Below are positions 18,385 through 26,681 of a DNA stretch of 64,000 bases, piece by piece. Position 1 is the first letter of the stretch. The number at the start of each line of letters is the position of its first letter. The notes beneath the pieces are model-generated. The model searched no databases. It was not told where the DNA came from and saw nothing but the letters and a program-made list of their open reading frames with translations. Source of the DNA: Acetoanaerobium noterae (GTDB lineage: Bacteria > Bacillota > Clostridia > Peptostreptococcales > Filifactoraceae). A program made the position numbers and the translations under genes. The stretch is from contig NZ_FUYN01000003.1 in assembly GCF_900168025.1 (NCBI RefSeq), forward strand, positions 124,001-188,000, in the 5' to 3' direction.

Positions 18385-18681
18385 ATGCAATTTATAGTAA
18401 CTGGATATGATGGAAATGATGATAAAGCACTAGAACGCAGAATGAATGCTAGAGAAGCCCATCTTAACATGGTAGATGAAATGATAGAAAAGGGTCATGA
18501 TTTATATGCTGCTGCACTTCTAGATGAAAGCGGAAATATGAAAGGCTCAATGATGGTTGTAGAATTTGCTTCAAGAGAGCAGTTAGATGCTTGGCTAAAA
18601 GTAGAGCCTTACATAATAAATAACGTGTGGCAAAGAGTAGAAATAGTCGAATGCAAGGTTGCGGCTGCATTTGTTAAATAA
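18385..18681 (+). CDS. YciI family protein
   Basis: A 98-residue ferredoxin-like alpha/beta-barrel protein of the YciI family. It is recognisable from the start MQFIVTGYDGNDDKALERR, the REAHL segment (the conserved His near residue 31) and the ending GSMMVVEFASREQLDAWLKVEPYI, in which the DAWLKxxPY block is family-typical. Members are small dimeric enzymes or sensors; no reaction can be assigned here. GGGAGGG precedes the start. It stands alone, divergent from scfA, and is followed by a hairpin. Confidence 0.85.
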   Translation: MQFIVTGYDGNDDKALERRMNAREAHLNMVDEMIEKGHDLYAAALLDESGNMKGSMMVVEFASREQLDAWLKVEPYIINNVWQRVEIVECKVAAAFVK

Positions 18682-18712
18682 ATTTTCAGCTTTTCTTTTT
18701 TTATTCTAAAAT

Positions 18713-18743
18713 CTAGTGAAGACTTATCTCAAGTCTTCACTAG
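18713..18743. terminator. hairpin downstream of the YciI-like gene
   Basis: CTAGTGAAGACT pairs with AGTCTTCACTAG, a perfect 12-base stem with seven-base loop. There is no clear U-run on the plus side, so it is probably a weak terminator or mRNA 3' stabiliser. Confidence 0.6.
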
Positions 18744-18870
18744 TGCACTTCTATATTAAAGAATGACCGTCATTTTTGTGAACATATCAACATTAGAATC
18801 CTTACTCTTTGAGTTTTCAACAAGCTTATCCCGTTGAGTTTCATTCTTAAAATATGATGTATTGATTTTC

Positions 18871-18919
18871 AACGAATAAAAACACACTGATAATTTATAT
18901 CAGTGTGTTTTTATTCGTT
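18871..18919. terminator. very long perfect hairpin at the 3' end of hsp20
   Basis: A 21-base perfect stem (AACGAATAAAAACACACTGA plus T, then its exact complement) closes a seven-base loop. The 3' arm overlaps the hsp20 stop codon (18918-18920). Internal A5/T5 tracts let the stem act as terminator for hsp20. Confidence 0.8.
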
Positions 18920-19364
18920 ACTCAATCATAATACGTTTTGAAGTATCTTCGTGTTGTTTTTTAGGTACTTGAATAGTCAATACACCTTCTTCTAATTTTG
19001 CTTTAATGCCTTCATCATCTGCATCTGCTAACAAAATACTTCGTGACATTTGAGCATATTTTCTCTCACGATGGATATATTTTTTGCTTTTGTTCTCTGA
19101 AACTTCTTCTTTTTTTACAGAAATATTGAGTCTTCCATCATTTAATGTGATTTCTACATCTTCTTTCTTTACACCTGGAAGTTCAGCTTCAATTGTATAT
19201 TCTGTATCGTTGTCTTGAATGTCAATTTTAAATTTGTCTCCAGCTAAACTTCTTTGGATTGGCCAACTGCCTGTAAAAAAGTCATCAAGCATGTTGGAAA
19301 AATCATCAAAACCAATGTTCATCAAATCATTTTGTTTTCTGTTGAATGGAATTAATCCTGCCAT
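18918..19364 (-). CDS. hsp20: small heat-shock protein, Hsp20/alpha-crystallin family
   Basis: A 148-residue ATP-independent holdase. The N-terminal arm (GFDDFSNMLDDFFTG) precedes the alpha-crystallin domain at about 45-140, with YTIEAELPGVKKEDVEITLNDGRL, the beta-strand LNISVKKEE and the classic A-x-L-x-x-GVL-x-I motif (AKLEEGVLTIQVPK). The ATG at 19364 follows AAAGGAGTG; an in-frame GTG three codons earlier lies inside that site. It is directly controlled by a CIRCE operator behind a consensus promoter, so HrcA should repress it. HrcA is not in the window. Confidence 0.94.
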   Translation of the reverse strand: MAGLIPFNRKQNDLMNIGFDDFSNMLDDFFTGSWPIQRSLAGDKFKIDIQDNDTEYTIEAELPGVKKEDVEITLNDGRLNISVKKEEVSENKSKKYIHRERKYAQMSRSILLADADDEGIKAKLEEGVLTIQVPKKQHEDTSKRIMIE

Positions 19365-19402
19365 GATAATCACTCCTTTACATTATTAAAATTTTTTAAT
19401 TG

Positions 19403-19429
19403 TTAGCACTATCTAACGTCGAGTGCTAA
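19403..19429 (-). promoter_or_regulatory. CIRCE element (HrcA operator)
   Basis: TTAGCACTA (19403-19411), nine-base spacer, GAGTGCTAA (19421-19429): eight of nine positions of the inverted repeat pair, the consensus CIRCE. It lies just downstream of the hsp20 -10 box. Confidence 0.93.
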
Positions 19430-19439
19430 CTTCAATTAT

Positions 19440-19468
19440 TTTATACACCATTTCTTTTTCCTTGTCAA
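19440..19468 (-). promoter_or_regulatory. consensus vegetative promoter of hsp20
   Basis: On the minus strand TTGACA (19468-19463), exactly 17 bases, then TATAAA (19445-19440). The CIRCE element covers the start of transcription. Confidence 0.88.
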
Positions 19469-19498
19469 TATTTTTTCTCTACTTTTTTTAATTTTTTT

Positions 19499-19690
19499 TT
19501 AAATAGGTACATTAATTTGGCCTTTCAAGAATGAAGTTTCATTACCCAAATTATAATAAACCACATCGCAATCTTCGTTCATACAGAACTTATATTCATC
19601 TCCTACTACATCCTTGCGATACTTATACTCTGTAAATACTAGCAAATCCTCACTCTGAAATCTTTTGAATAAAGGTTGTATAATTCTCAA
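19499..19690 (-). pseudogene. fragment of a CopZ-type zinc-binding domain protein
   Basis: An open stretch of 63 codons without a convincing start or ribosome binding site. Its middle (YKFCMNEDCDVVYYN) matches the zinc-ribbon half of the N-terminal domain of clostridial CopZ-like copper chaperone proteins, where FLKGQINVPI is normally followed by more sequence and a second cysteine group. Here a TAA stops it right after VPI, and the N-terminal cysteine pair is missing. I read it as a remnant of a longer gene; a genuinely short protein started from TTG is less likely. It belongs to a decayed patch (19499-19936). Confidence 0.5.
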
Positions 19691-19748
19691 CCTTTATTTC
19701 ATAACTGGTTGTCTGTTCATACTTTTTTTCATTTCGCCACACATCTCG

Positions 19749-19936
19749 TCAATCTTCCTCTACCCACTTTTTTATCAAATCTTTGGCTTGCATCTCATTG
19801 ATCAGATTTACCGCATGTGTCGTTCCCACCCCAAGTGCTTCTTCAACATCATTACGAGTAATTTCCTTTTGCTTTTCAAACAACTTGGAGTGTAGGCTTC
19901 ATTTAATTCAACGCTTTCGCTTTCACACAAACTCAT
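19749..19936 (-). pseudogene. deletion remnant of an AlbA_2 (Schlafen-type) DNA-binding/ATPase protein
   Basis: From the ATG at 19936, with a GGGTGG site, the frame encodes SLCESESVELNEAYTP, the typical start of AlbA_2-domain proteins (ESE-x-x-ELKE-x-YT). It then falls abruptly, one base out of frame, into LFEKQKEITRNDVEEALGVG and a helix-turn-helix ending in IKKWVEED before TGA (19751-19749). That is the typical C-terminal wHTH of the same family. About 350-450 residues between the two are missing, so an internal deletion fused the ends. Family assignment is from pattern memory. Confidence 0.6.
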
Positions 19937-20086
19937 AATACCACCCTTTATGTCAGTTTCTTTCACTTCTGCCACTATCTTGCCACTGTCCTATTAGAAA
20001 ACAAGTGGTGTTAGTATAATATTTATGGATATTGTATGAGAAATTATTTTTTCCTTAATTTTTTATTTGATTTATAGTAATTATAC

Positions 20087-20134
20087 AAAAAGAGCTTGAA
20101 ATTTCAGTAATATACTGATTTCCAAACTCTTTTA
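20087..20134. terminator. terminator downstream of the beta-propeller gene
   Basis: CAAAAAGAG with TTGGAAA-type stem (TTGAAATTTCAGTA paired to TACTGATTTCCAA) and CTCTTTT on the other arm. On the minus strand it ends in CTCTTTTTG, suiting the gene that ends at 20209. The 272 bases from 19937 to 20208 hold nothing else I can support. Confidence 0.7.
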
Positions 20135-20208
20135 TCCCAACTATTTAATTGTAAAATATCATTTTCCTAAATACTGTTACAATATATCGTTCTTCATATT
20201 CAGCATGT

Positions 20209-22266
20209 TTATAAATCAAGCTCAGATATTTTTTTCATAGTATTTAAGTTAGTAGCTACTACTTTGCTATTTGATAGAGTGTAAATAGTATCTCCTATAT
20301 AAATTATTCTTTGGATATTGTCCTCGTAAGAATACATATATGGATTGTACTCTTCAATATGAGTTATGCTTCCTTTTAAATCTATTCCTTTATCAGCAGA
20401 AACATTATAGATATAAGCTCCTTGGAATACCTGCTCTCCATACTGAGGAAATCCCCACTGATCTTGTTTTTGATCTGGCTTAACTTTTGCTACAGATATA
20501 GGGAATCCCATTAAGCCTCTTGATTTATCGTACATTAGGGCTTTATGGTTGTGAAGAAGCTCAGATTCTGTACCTCTGTCTCCTATTTTTTCTATATCTT
20601 TTTCTACTGGATTATTTACATCTGTTACATCAAATAAAGATATTTTCATTCCTAGCTGATAAGGATTGCCTTTGATTTCAACTGTGTCCTTTCCAAATCC
20701 TATAATGTGATTTTCATCGTATGGATGAAGATAATCGCTGTAGCCAGGTATTTTAAGATAGCCTAGCATTTTAGGATTCTTAGGGTCTTTTAAATCCATA
20801 ACAAAGAATGGATCTACATTTCTAAAAGTAACCATATATGCTCTATCTCCCATAAATCTTGCAGAGTATATTCTCTCACCTGGAGCTATATTATCTATAC
20901 TTCCAGCTTTGTTCATATTCTTATCAAACACTGCTATAGAAGAGCCTTTATTTTCCATACTAAAATCACTGGTGTATGCTATTCTGAAGTAATCGTTATG
21001 CTCGTCCATTGAAAATTGGTTTAGCACATACCCTTGAATTTTATTTTGAGCGCTGTAAGTTATTAATGTGTTGTTAATAGCAAATTTCTTGATTGTAGTT
21101 TGAGTTTCTCTTGGAATTGGAGGCCATATCATTGGTCTACTAACATCTGGAGCTATTTTAGGCTCTACCATAGGCATGATATAATATGGGCTTTCTTGGT
21201 ATGTCAGATACAAGCTATTTTTAGACATATAGATATTATCTGCATTTCCCATAAAAGAAGCTATCTTGCTCGGCTCATTTTTCTTTATATCTGCACTGGA
21301 AATCACAATAATTGATTGTGAAGGATAGCCAGGATAAATCATTATTTTGGATGGCTGTACTTCTTTATACTCACTTGATACAGCTGAATCCTTTACCTTT
21401 GGAACAAGATTTCCTTCACCATAATCATACACATAATGACTGCTTATGATATGCAGATTATCTCCATTTTTTCTTGAAGATACATAGTAGCCTTCTTGCT
21501 CTAAAACTCTTTTTACTACTGGCTTTGATTTATCTGTTACATCGTAAATAACTGCTTTTGTAAAGCTTCCTTTTGCATTATAGGCATTTCCAACTACCAT
21601 CAGCAAGTTTTCATCTATATAGATATCAGATGGATAAAGTGCTGACTCAAGATATCCTATCGTAGCCATTTTTTTCATATTGTTTTTATCAGCTTTGATA
21701 ATTACAACTTGATTGTCCTTAAGATAATAGATATATTCTCCGTCAGTTTTAACTATATCAGCTTCATCTACTCCTTCGACTTGGACATTAGTAGAAGAAT
21801 AGGAATCACCTTCACCTGCTCCATTTCCCATATCCATAGACATGACTGATTCTTCTTTTGCTGCTGGCATCATGTCATACATTACCATGTTTTGTCTTTG
21901 ACTCATTTCTGAAAGTCTCTTAAGATTGCTCGCGTCACCTACAACAGTTTCTCCTTCGTAAGCTGATGCTTTATACTGCTTATATTTAGAATCTAGACTC
22001 ACCTTTATATCCTTCATGTCGTAAAGAGGAATCACTATAGCTTCTTTGTCACTTTTCAAGTTGATTAATACTGGAATTTCATTGCCTTTTTCATCTAAAA
22101 ATCTTATGTCTTTATAAACTGTATCCTTATTGAGTTTATCGTTAAATTGCATCAAAAGTGGTTTATCGAGATTTATACGGTCTTGTGCGAAATTCGGTAC
22201 AGGATTAACCGAAGTCAGCATAAATGTCATAGCTGCGGCTAAAGCAAGACTCACTAGCTTTTTCAC
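20209..22266 (-). CDS. secreted beta-propeller domain protein
   Basis: A 685-residue exported protein. Residues 1-28 are a signal peptide (KKLVSLALAAAMTFMLTSV, cleavage after NFAQ). A short N-terminal strand-rich domain is followed by the family hallmark NVQVEGVDEADIVKTDGEYI near residue 160. The rest is a string of blade-like repeats (ADIVKTDGEYIYYLKDNQVV, IYIDENLLMVVGNAY, RIYSARFMGDRAYMVTF, YLHPYDENHIIGFG). This is the beta-propeller family of Firmicutes and archaea, of unknown function, probably cell-surface. No enzymatic motif was seen. Monocistronic, with an extended -10 upstream at 22402-22410. Confidence 0.85.
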   Translation of the reverse strand: MKKLVSLALAAAMTFMLTSVNPVPNFAQDRINLDKPLLMQFNDKLNKDTVYKDIRFLDEKGNEIPVLINLKSDKEAIVIPLYDMKDIKVSLDSKYKQYKASAYEGETVVGDASNLKRLSEMSQRQNMVMYDMMPAAKEESVMSMDMGNGAGEGDSYSSTNVQVEGVDEADIVKTDGEYIYYLKDNQVVIIKADKNNMKKMATIGYLESALYPSDIYIDENLLMVVGNAYNAKGSFTKAVIYDVTDKSKPVVKRVLEQEGYYVSSRKNGDNLHIISSHYVYDYGEGNLVPKVKDSAVSSEYKEVQPSKIMIYPGYPSQSIIVISSADIKKNEPSKIASFMGNADNIYMSKNSLYLTYQESPYYIMPMVEPKIAPDVSRPMIWPPIPRETQTTIKKFAINNTLITYSAQNKIQGYVLNQFSMDEHNDYFRIAYTSDFSMENKGSSIAVFDKNMNKAGSIDNIAPGERIYSARFMGDRAYMVTFRNVDPFFVMDLKDPKNPKMLGYLKIPGYSDYLHPYDENHIIGFGKDTVEIKGNPYQLGMKISLFDVTDVNNPVEKDIEKIGDRGTESELLHNHKALMYDKSRGLMGFPISVAKVKPDQKQDQWGFPQYGEQVFQGAYIYNVSADKGIDLKGSITHIEEYNPYMYSYEDNIQRIIYIGDTIYTLSNSKVVATNLNTMKKISELDL

Positions 22267-22401
22267 TTTTCTTCCCCCTTTTTCACCATTTCTATTAGGA
22301 AAATTTTTATTTAAGAAATAAATATAGTATCTTTTTATCTCTTATTTATATTTATATCACTATTTTCCAAAAATATCTCTAGTTGTTACCACACTGTAAA
22401 C

Positions 22402-22410
22402 ATTATAGCA
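22402..22410 (-). promoter_or_regulatory. candidate extended -10 promoter of the beta-propeller gene
   Basis: Minus-strand TGC-TATAAT. No good -35 lies at 17 bases, which an extended -10 can tolerate. Confidence 0.45.
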
Positions 22411-22508
22411 AAACTGTAATCAAACTGATATTTAAGAGTAAGAATCCTATCCATAGAACCATACAAATTTCCAATGTGTCTAAAAAAATCTTGCTCTATT
22501 TACACTAA

Positions 22509-22583
22509 AAATGCACTTGAAATCAAGCAGCTGTTATATTGGTCCGAAAAGACAATATAAATACTGTTGATTCAAGTGCATTT
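22509..22583. terminator. long interrupted hairpin downstream of degV
   Basis: AAATGCACTTGAATCAA-type arms pair almost perfectly, with a second inner stem ATATTG/CAATAT. On the minus strand the outer arm ends in GTGCATTTTTAG, suiting termination of the degV operon. The 410-base gap 22267-22676 holds this hairpin, the promoter above and nothing else recognised. Confidence 0.65.
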
Positions 22584-22676
22584 AATTTTGTATGAACCGT
22601 ATAAATCCACATAATTAGATATTATTAGGTTCTAAATTTTATGTTCCAAATTTTTTTAAATTTCTCAATTAAGAAA

Positions 22677-23549
22677 CTATCTATGCTTTCCTAAGAAAAA
22701 CAACGTTATAGCTCCTGGTCCTGTATGAGAACCTATAATAGGTCCAATAGGATGAATTATTACCTCTTTAACTTTATAGGCTTCTTTTATAAGAGATTCT
22801 AGATATCTAGCATCCTCTATGCAATCACCATGCCCAATAAAAATCGTCTGTTCCTCCAAATTTTCGGAAAGCTCAGCTAAGTAGTTAAATAAAACTTTAA
22901 GAGCTTTTTTTCTTCCTCTTACTTTATCAAGGGGAATCAGTTTTCCTTCATCATTTACATGAAGAATCGGTTTAATGTCTAGAGCCGTTCCAATAAAAGC
23001 TGTCATGGCAGTCATTCTTCCGCCTCTTTTTAGATGGTTTAAGTCATCCACTGTAAAGTAGTGACAAACCTTTAAATGGTTATCATCCACCCATTTTGAC
23101 AAATCTTCAATATTCATTCCTTCTGATTTTTTTTGAGCTGCCAGCTTAACTAAAAGAGTTTCTCCTAGTGTTGCCGCTTTAGAATCAATTGTGATAATTT
23201 TAAAATCTGGATATTTTTCATTTAATTCTTTTGCAGCTAGTACCGATGACTGGTAGGTACTGCTAAGAGCAGATGAAAATGAAATATATAATACTTCCTT
23301 ATCCGATTTTATTATTTCTTCAAAAAAATCTAAGTATACAGCCACATTAATTTGGGTTGTAAGTGACGTTTGTCCAGCTCTTTGCTTGTCATAGAATGTT
23401 TTTATGTCTAATTCTCTATAATCAGGATAATGATTATAATTTTTTTCTCCTAGAGAAAATGACATTGGAACAACTTTAACATTAAGCTCATTGGCCATTT
23501 CATTAGGAATATCTGATGTTGCATCAGTAACTATTATATAATCTCTCAT
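22677..23549 (-). CDS. degV: DegV family fatty-acid-binding protein
   Basis: A 290-residue DegV/FakB-type protein. These bind a fatty acid and present it to the FakA kinase for phosphorylation. The start IIVTDATSDIPNEMANELNV is the family signature, followed by the TSLTTQI acyl-phosphate loop, ISFSSALSSTYQSS and the C-terminal IGPIIGSHTGPGAITLFFLG. I take the ATG at 23549 (GGGTG before it) rather than the TTG at 23567. It lies 22 bases after the amidohydrolase gene and is last in that operon. No fakA is near. Confidence 0.9.
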   Translation of the reverse strand: MRDYIIVTDATSDIPNEMANELNVKVVPMSFSLGEKNYNHYPDYRELDIKTFYDKQRAGQTSLTTQINVAVYLDFFEEIIKSDKEVLYISFSSALSSTYQSSVLAAKELNEKYPDFKIITIDSKAATLGETLLVKLAAQKKSEGMNIEDLSKWVDDNHLKVCHYFTVDDLNHLKRGGRMTAMTAFIGTALDIKPILHVNDEGKLIPLDKVRGRKKALKVLFNYLAELSENLEEQTIFIGHGDCIEDARYLESLIKEAYKVKEVIIHPIGPIIGSHTGPGAITLFFLGKHR

Positions 23550-23571
23550 GTTTGCACCCAACTTCAATTAT

Positions 23572-24729
23572 CTATTTTTTATATGCTATCTTTCCATCTA
23601 TGATAGTATACTCGACATTGGCTTGTAAATCAAATGGATGCTTATCCCAAATTACTAAATCTGCATCTTTGCCTACTTCTATGCTTCCAACCCTGTCATT
23701 TATACCTAGAATCTCAGCAGGATTAATTGTTATTGCTTTTAATGCTTCCATCTCATCAAGACCAGCCTTGTATGCCAGAGCACTGCACATAGGAAGATGC
23801 TCTAGAGGAATTACTGGACTATCCGTCATTATTGCAATCTTTACCCCAGCTTCAACTAATGTTTTTGGTGTATCAAAGCTTTTATTGTGAAGCTCAAACT
23901 TTGATTTGTTTCCAAAAGTAGGCCCCACAATAGCTGGATAGCCTTCTTTAGCAAGGTCATCTGCAATTAAATGTCCTTCTGTACAATGCTCTAAGGTTAA
24001 TTTTACGTTGAATTCTTTAGCTATCCTAATCGATGTAAAAATATCGTCTGCTCTATGAGCATGTGCTTTTAGAGGTATTTCGCCTTTAATTACAGGTATC
24101 ATAGCCTCAAGCTTCATATCATATCCAGGCATCTTTGATGAGTCTTCTTTTGCCGCTTCTTTCTTCTGATTATATTCATCCGCCATGGCTAAAGTTTCTC
24201 TTAGCTTTGCAGCAGTTCCCATTCTAGTAGTAGGCATAGCCTTTTTCTCAGCATATACTCTCTTTGGATTTTCTCCAAAAGCGCACTTCATAGCTAGATT
24301 TTCAACCATAACCATATCGTCTACTCTCTTTCCATGAAGCTTAAGTACAGTAAAGGTTCCTCCTATTACGTTTGCACTTCCTGGACCTGTAGCAGCTGTT
24401 GTCACTCCACCCTTGATAGCATTTTCAAAAGCTTCATCCATAGGATTAATAGCATCTATTGCTCTAAGCTGTGGAGTAATTGGGTCGGTCATTTCATTGC
24501 CGTCATCACCTTCAAAGCCTATGCCTTCTTCCCACATTCCTATATGGCAGTGAGCATCTATGAAGCCTGGAAATACCATTTTGCCTGAAGCATCTATTAT
24601 CTCGCAGGACTCACAAGAAGAAATATCTGCTTTGATTTCTTTAATCTTTCCATTTTCAATTAAGATGTCTCCCTTTTCAATTACATCTAAATTCATTGTA
24701 TATATCTTTGCATTTTTAATTAATAGCAA
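23572..24729 (-). CDS. metal-dependent amidohydrolase, imidazolonepropionase-like
   Basis: A 385-residue TIM-barrel hydrolase. It has the composite beta-sandwich start (MLLIKNAKIYTM, IENGKIKEI), the metal-binding GFIDAHCHIGMWE (HxH near residue 60), KAHAHRADD (third His region, near 220), TLEHCTEG (near 245) and the catalytic aspartate in IMTDSPV (near 300). The end VGSIEVGKDADLVIWDKHPFD is typical of this group. Members act on cyclic amides or dipeptides; the substrate is unknown. Its place between an aminopeptidase P and DegV, all in one operon, hints at peptide or cyclic dipeptide breakdown (inference). Confidence 0.9.
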   Translation of the reverse strand: MLLIKNAKIYTMNLDVIEKGDILIENGKIKEIKADISSCESCEIIDASGKMVFPGFIDAHCHIGMWEEGIGFEGDDGNEMTDPITPQLRAIDAINPMDEAFENAIKGGVTTAATGPGSANVIGGTFTVLKLHGKRVDDMVMVENLAMKCAFGENPKRVYAEKKAMPTTRMGTAAKLRETLAMADEYNQKKEAAKEDSSKMPGYDMKLEAMIPVIKGEIPLKAHAHRADDIFTSIRIAKEFNVKLTLEHCTEGHLIADDLAKEGYPAIVGPTFGNKSKFELHNKSFDTPKTLVEAGVKIAIMTDSPVIPLEHLPMCSALAYKAGLDEMEALKAITINPAEILGINDRVGSIEVGKDADLVIWDKHPFDLQANVEYTIIDGKIAYKK

Positions 24730-24759
24730 CTCTGTCTCCCCCTTAAAACTCTCTATAGT

Positions 24760-26571
24760 CTAATGATGCGGATTAATTTCTCTTGTGTATTCCTTCAGCC
24801 AGATTTTTTCCTCTTCTGTAAGGAAAGGAGAAATCTTCTCATACACCATTTTGTGATAGTTGTTTAGATATTCTCTTTCTTCTCTATTCATAAGCTTAAC
24901 ATCTATTGCATCTAAATCTATAGGAACAAATGTAATCGCTTCCATATACATAAACTGACCTTGAATATTTTGAGTTCCTTTTCTTATCACTAGCTCATTT
25001 TCAATTCTAATACCATGAGACCCATCTATATAGATACCAGGCTCATTTGTAATAACCATACCTTCCTCTAAAACATTAGAGTCGTCTATATGTGGTGCTA
25101 CATACCATCTAAAGCCACAAGGTCCCTCATGAATACTTAGCAGATATCCTATTCCATGACCAGTTCCACACTTATAATCTAAGTCCAGATCCCAAATAGG
25201 CTGTCTAGCTAAAATATCTAAGTTGTAGCCTCTGCATCCGTATAAAAACTTTGCTCTAGATAAATTAATCATACCTCTTACTACAGCTGTAAAATGAGTC
25301 TTAATCTCAGAGGATACTTCTCCAAGAGCCATAGTTCTAGTAATATCTGTAGAGCCTTCGTAGTAGTTTCCACCTGTATCAATCAAGAACAAATGGCCAT
25401 CCACTAATCTTACATTACTTTCCTCTGTTGCTGAGTAGTGCATCATGGCTGCATGGTCTTTGAATGCACATATTGGTGCAAAGCTCTGCCATAGATACCC
25501 ATCTTGCTGTTTTCTAAATTCTTCTAGCTTATCTGAAGCGCTAAGCTCTGTTATTTCTTCATTCTTGTAATTGTTTTTTATCCAGTACATTAATTTTGTA
25601 AGCGCAACCCCGTCTTTGATTTGAGCATTTCTCATATTATCAAGCTCTGTTTTATTTTTCATAGCTTTAAATAAAACAGTTGGATTGGTTGCTTCTGCTT
25701 TAGTTGAAACTGGAGAAAGATTTTTATATAAAGCGTAGTTCATTCCATTTGGATCTAATAATATCGTATCTGAATCCTTAAATTCCTTTACTGCCTCGTA
25801 AATCTCATTGTATGGTCTTAATTCTATTTTATCATGAGCTAATATAGATTTAATTTCGTCGCTTAACTTGCTTTCATCAATAAATAATTTTGAATCCTCT
25901 AGACCAATTATTGCGTAGCTCAGAATAAAAGGTGAATACTTTACGTCATTTCCTCTTATGTTAAATAACCACGCTATATCATCTAGGCTAGTAAGTATAT
26001 GGTAATTTGAAGAAGTCGCATTCATGTATTCTCTTACTCTTTTAAGCTTTGAAGTAGTACTCTCCCCTGAATACTTTTCTTCTAAATAAAATACTTTTTC
26101 TTTAGAAATCTCTGGTCTATTTTCCCAAATTAAATCCACTAAATCTTCATCATACTTGATACTAACTTTTTTTCCAGCTAGCTTTTGCTCAAAATTGCTG
26201 CCTTCCTTCATAGCAATAAGTCTTCCATCAAAGCCCAAAACACCTGATTCAGGCATCTTATCTATTAGGAATTTTTCTATGCTTGGCACTCCAGGATTTC
26301 CTATTCTATATAGCTCAATCCCAGTATCTTTTAATTGATTTTCTGCTTGAAGAAAATATCTTCCGTCAGTCCAAAGTCCAGCCTCATCCATCATGACAAT
26401 AGCTGTTCCAGCAGAACCAGTAAACCCTGTCATATATTCACGAGCTTTGAAATATTCTCCAACATACTCACTTTGGTGATTGTCAGCAGAAGGAATAATA
26501 TATGCATCTATTCCTCTTTCTTTCATTAATTCTCTTAGCTTTTGAATTCTCATTTTAATTTCTTGACACAT
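24760..26571 (-). CDS. Xaa-Pro aminopeptidase, M24B family
   Basis: A 603-residue cytoplasmic aminopeptidase P that removes the residue before proline. Two N-terminal creatinase-like domains (RELMKERGIDAYIIPSADNH; GLWTDGRYFLQAENQL) precede the pita-bread catalytic domain. The five metal ligands are visible: LIDTGGNYYEGSTDITRT (two Asp), GTGHGIG (His), TNEPGIY (Glu), RIENELVI (Glu). The last 60 residues form the extra C-terminal helix region of the long form. The first ATG is kept because GAGGAGG lies nine bases upstream. First gene of a three-gene operon with the amidohydrolase and DegV. Confidence 0.93.
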   Translation of the reverse strand: MCQEIKMRIQKLRELMKERGIDAYIIPSADNHQSEYVGEYFKAREYMTGFTGSAGTAIVMMDEAGLWTDGRYFLQAENQLKDTGIELYRIGNPGVPSIEKFLIDKMPESGVLGFDGRLIAMKEGSNFEQKLAGKKVSIKYDEDLVDLIWENRPEISKEKVFYLEEKYSGESTTSKLKRVREYMNATSSNYHILTSLDDIAWLFNIRGNDVKYSPFILSYAIIGLEDSKLFIDESKLSDEIKSILAHDKIELRPYNEIYEAVKEFKDSDTILLDPNGMNYALYKNLSPVSTKAEATNPTVLFKAMKNKTELDNMRNAQIKDGVALTKLMYWIKNNYKNEEITELSASDKLEEFRKQQDGYLWQSFAPICAFKDHAAMMHYSATEESNVRLVDGHLFLIDTGGNYYEGSTDITRTMALGEVSSEIKTHFTAVVRGMINLSRAKFLYGCRGYNLDILARQPIWDLDLDYKCGTGHGIGYLLSIHEGPCGFRWYVAPHIDDSNVLEEGMVITNEPGIYIDGSHGIRIENELVIRKGTQNIQGQFMYMEAITFVPIDLDAIDVKLMNREEREYLNNYHKMVYEKISPFLTEEEKIWLKEYTREINPHH

Positions 26572-26681
26572 GTTATCTAGCCTCCTCTTTAAATATTACT
26601 ATATCATTTTTTTGTAAGATTCAAATAAATTTATATAATTTTTTTTATTTATTTCAAAAAATATTTACATAAACTTTGCTC

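Noticed and set aside
19691-19748. Small peptide frame of 16 codons between the two gene remnants
   Set aside because: Too short, no ribosome binding site, and it lies in decayed sequence.
22509-22583. Miniature mobile element suggested by the long inverted repeat
   Set aside because: No target-site duplication was seen and the minus-strand U-run fits a terminator of the degV operon.
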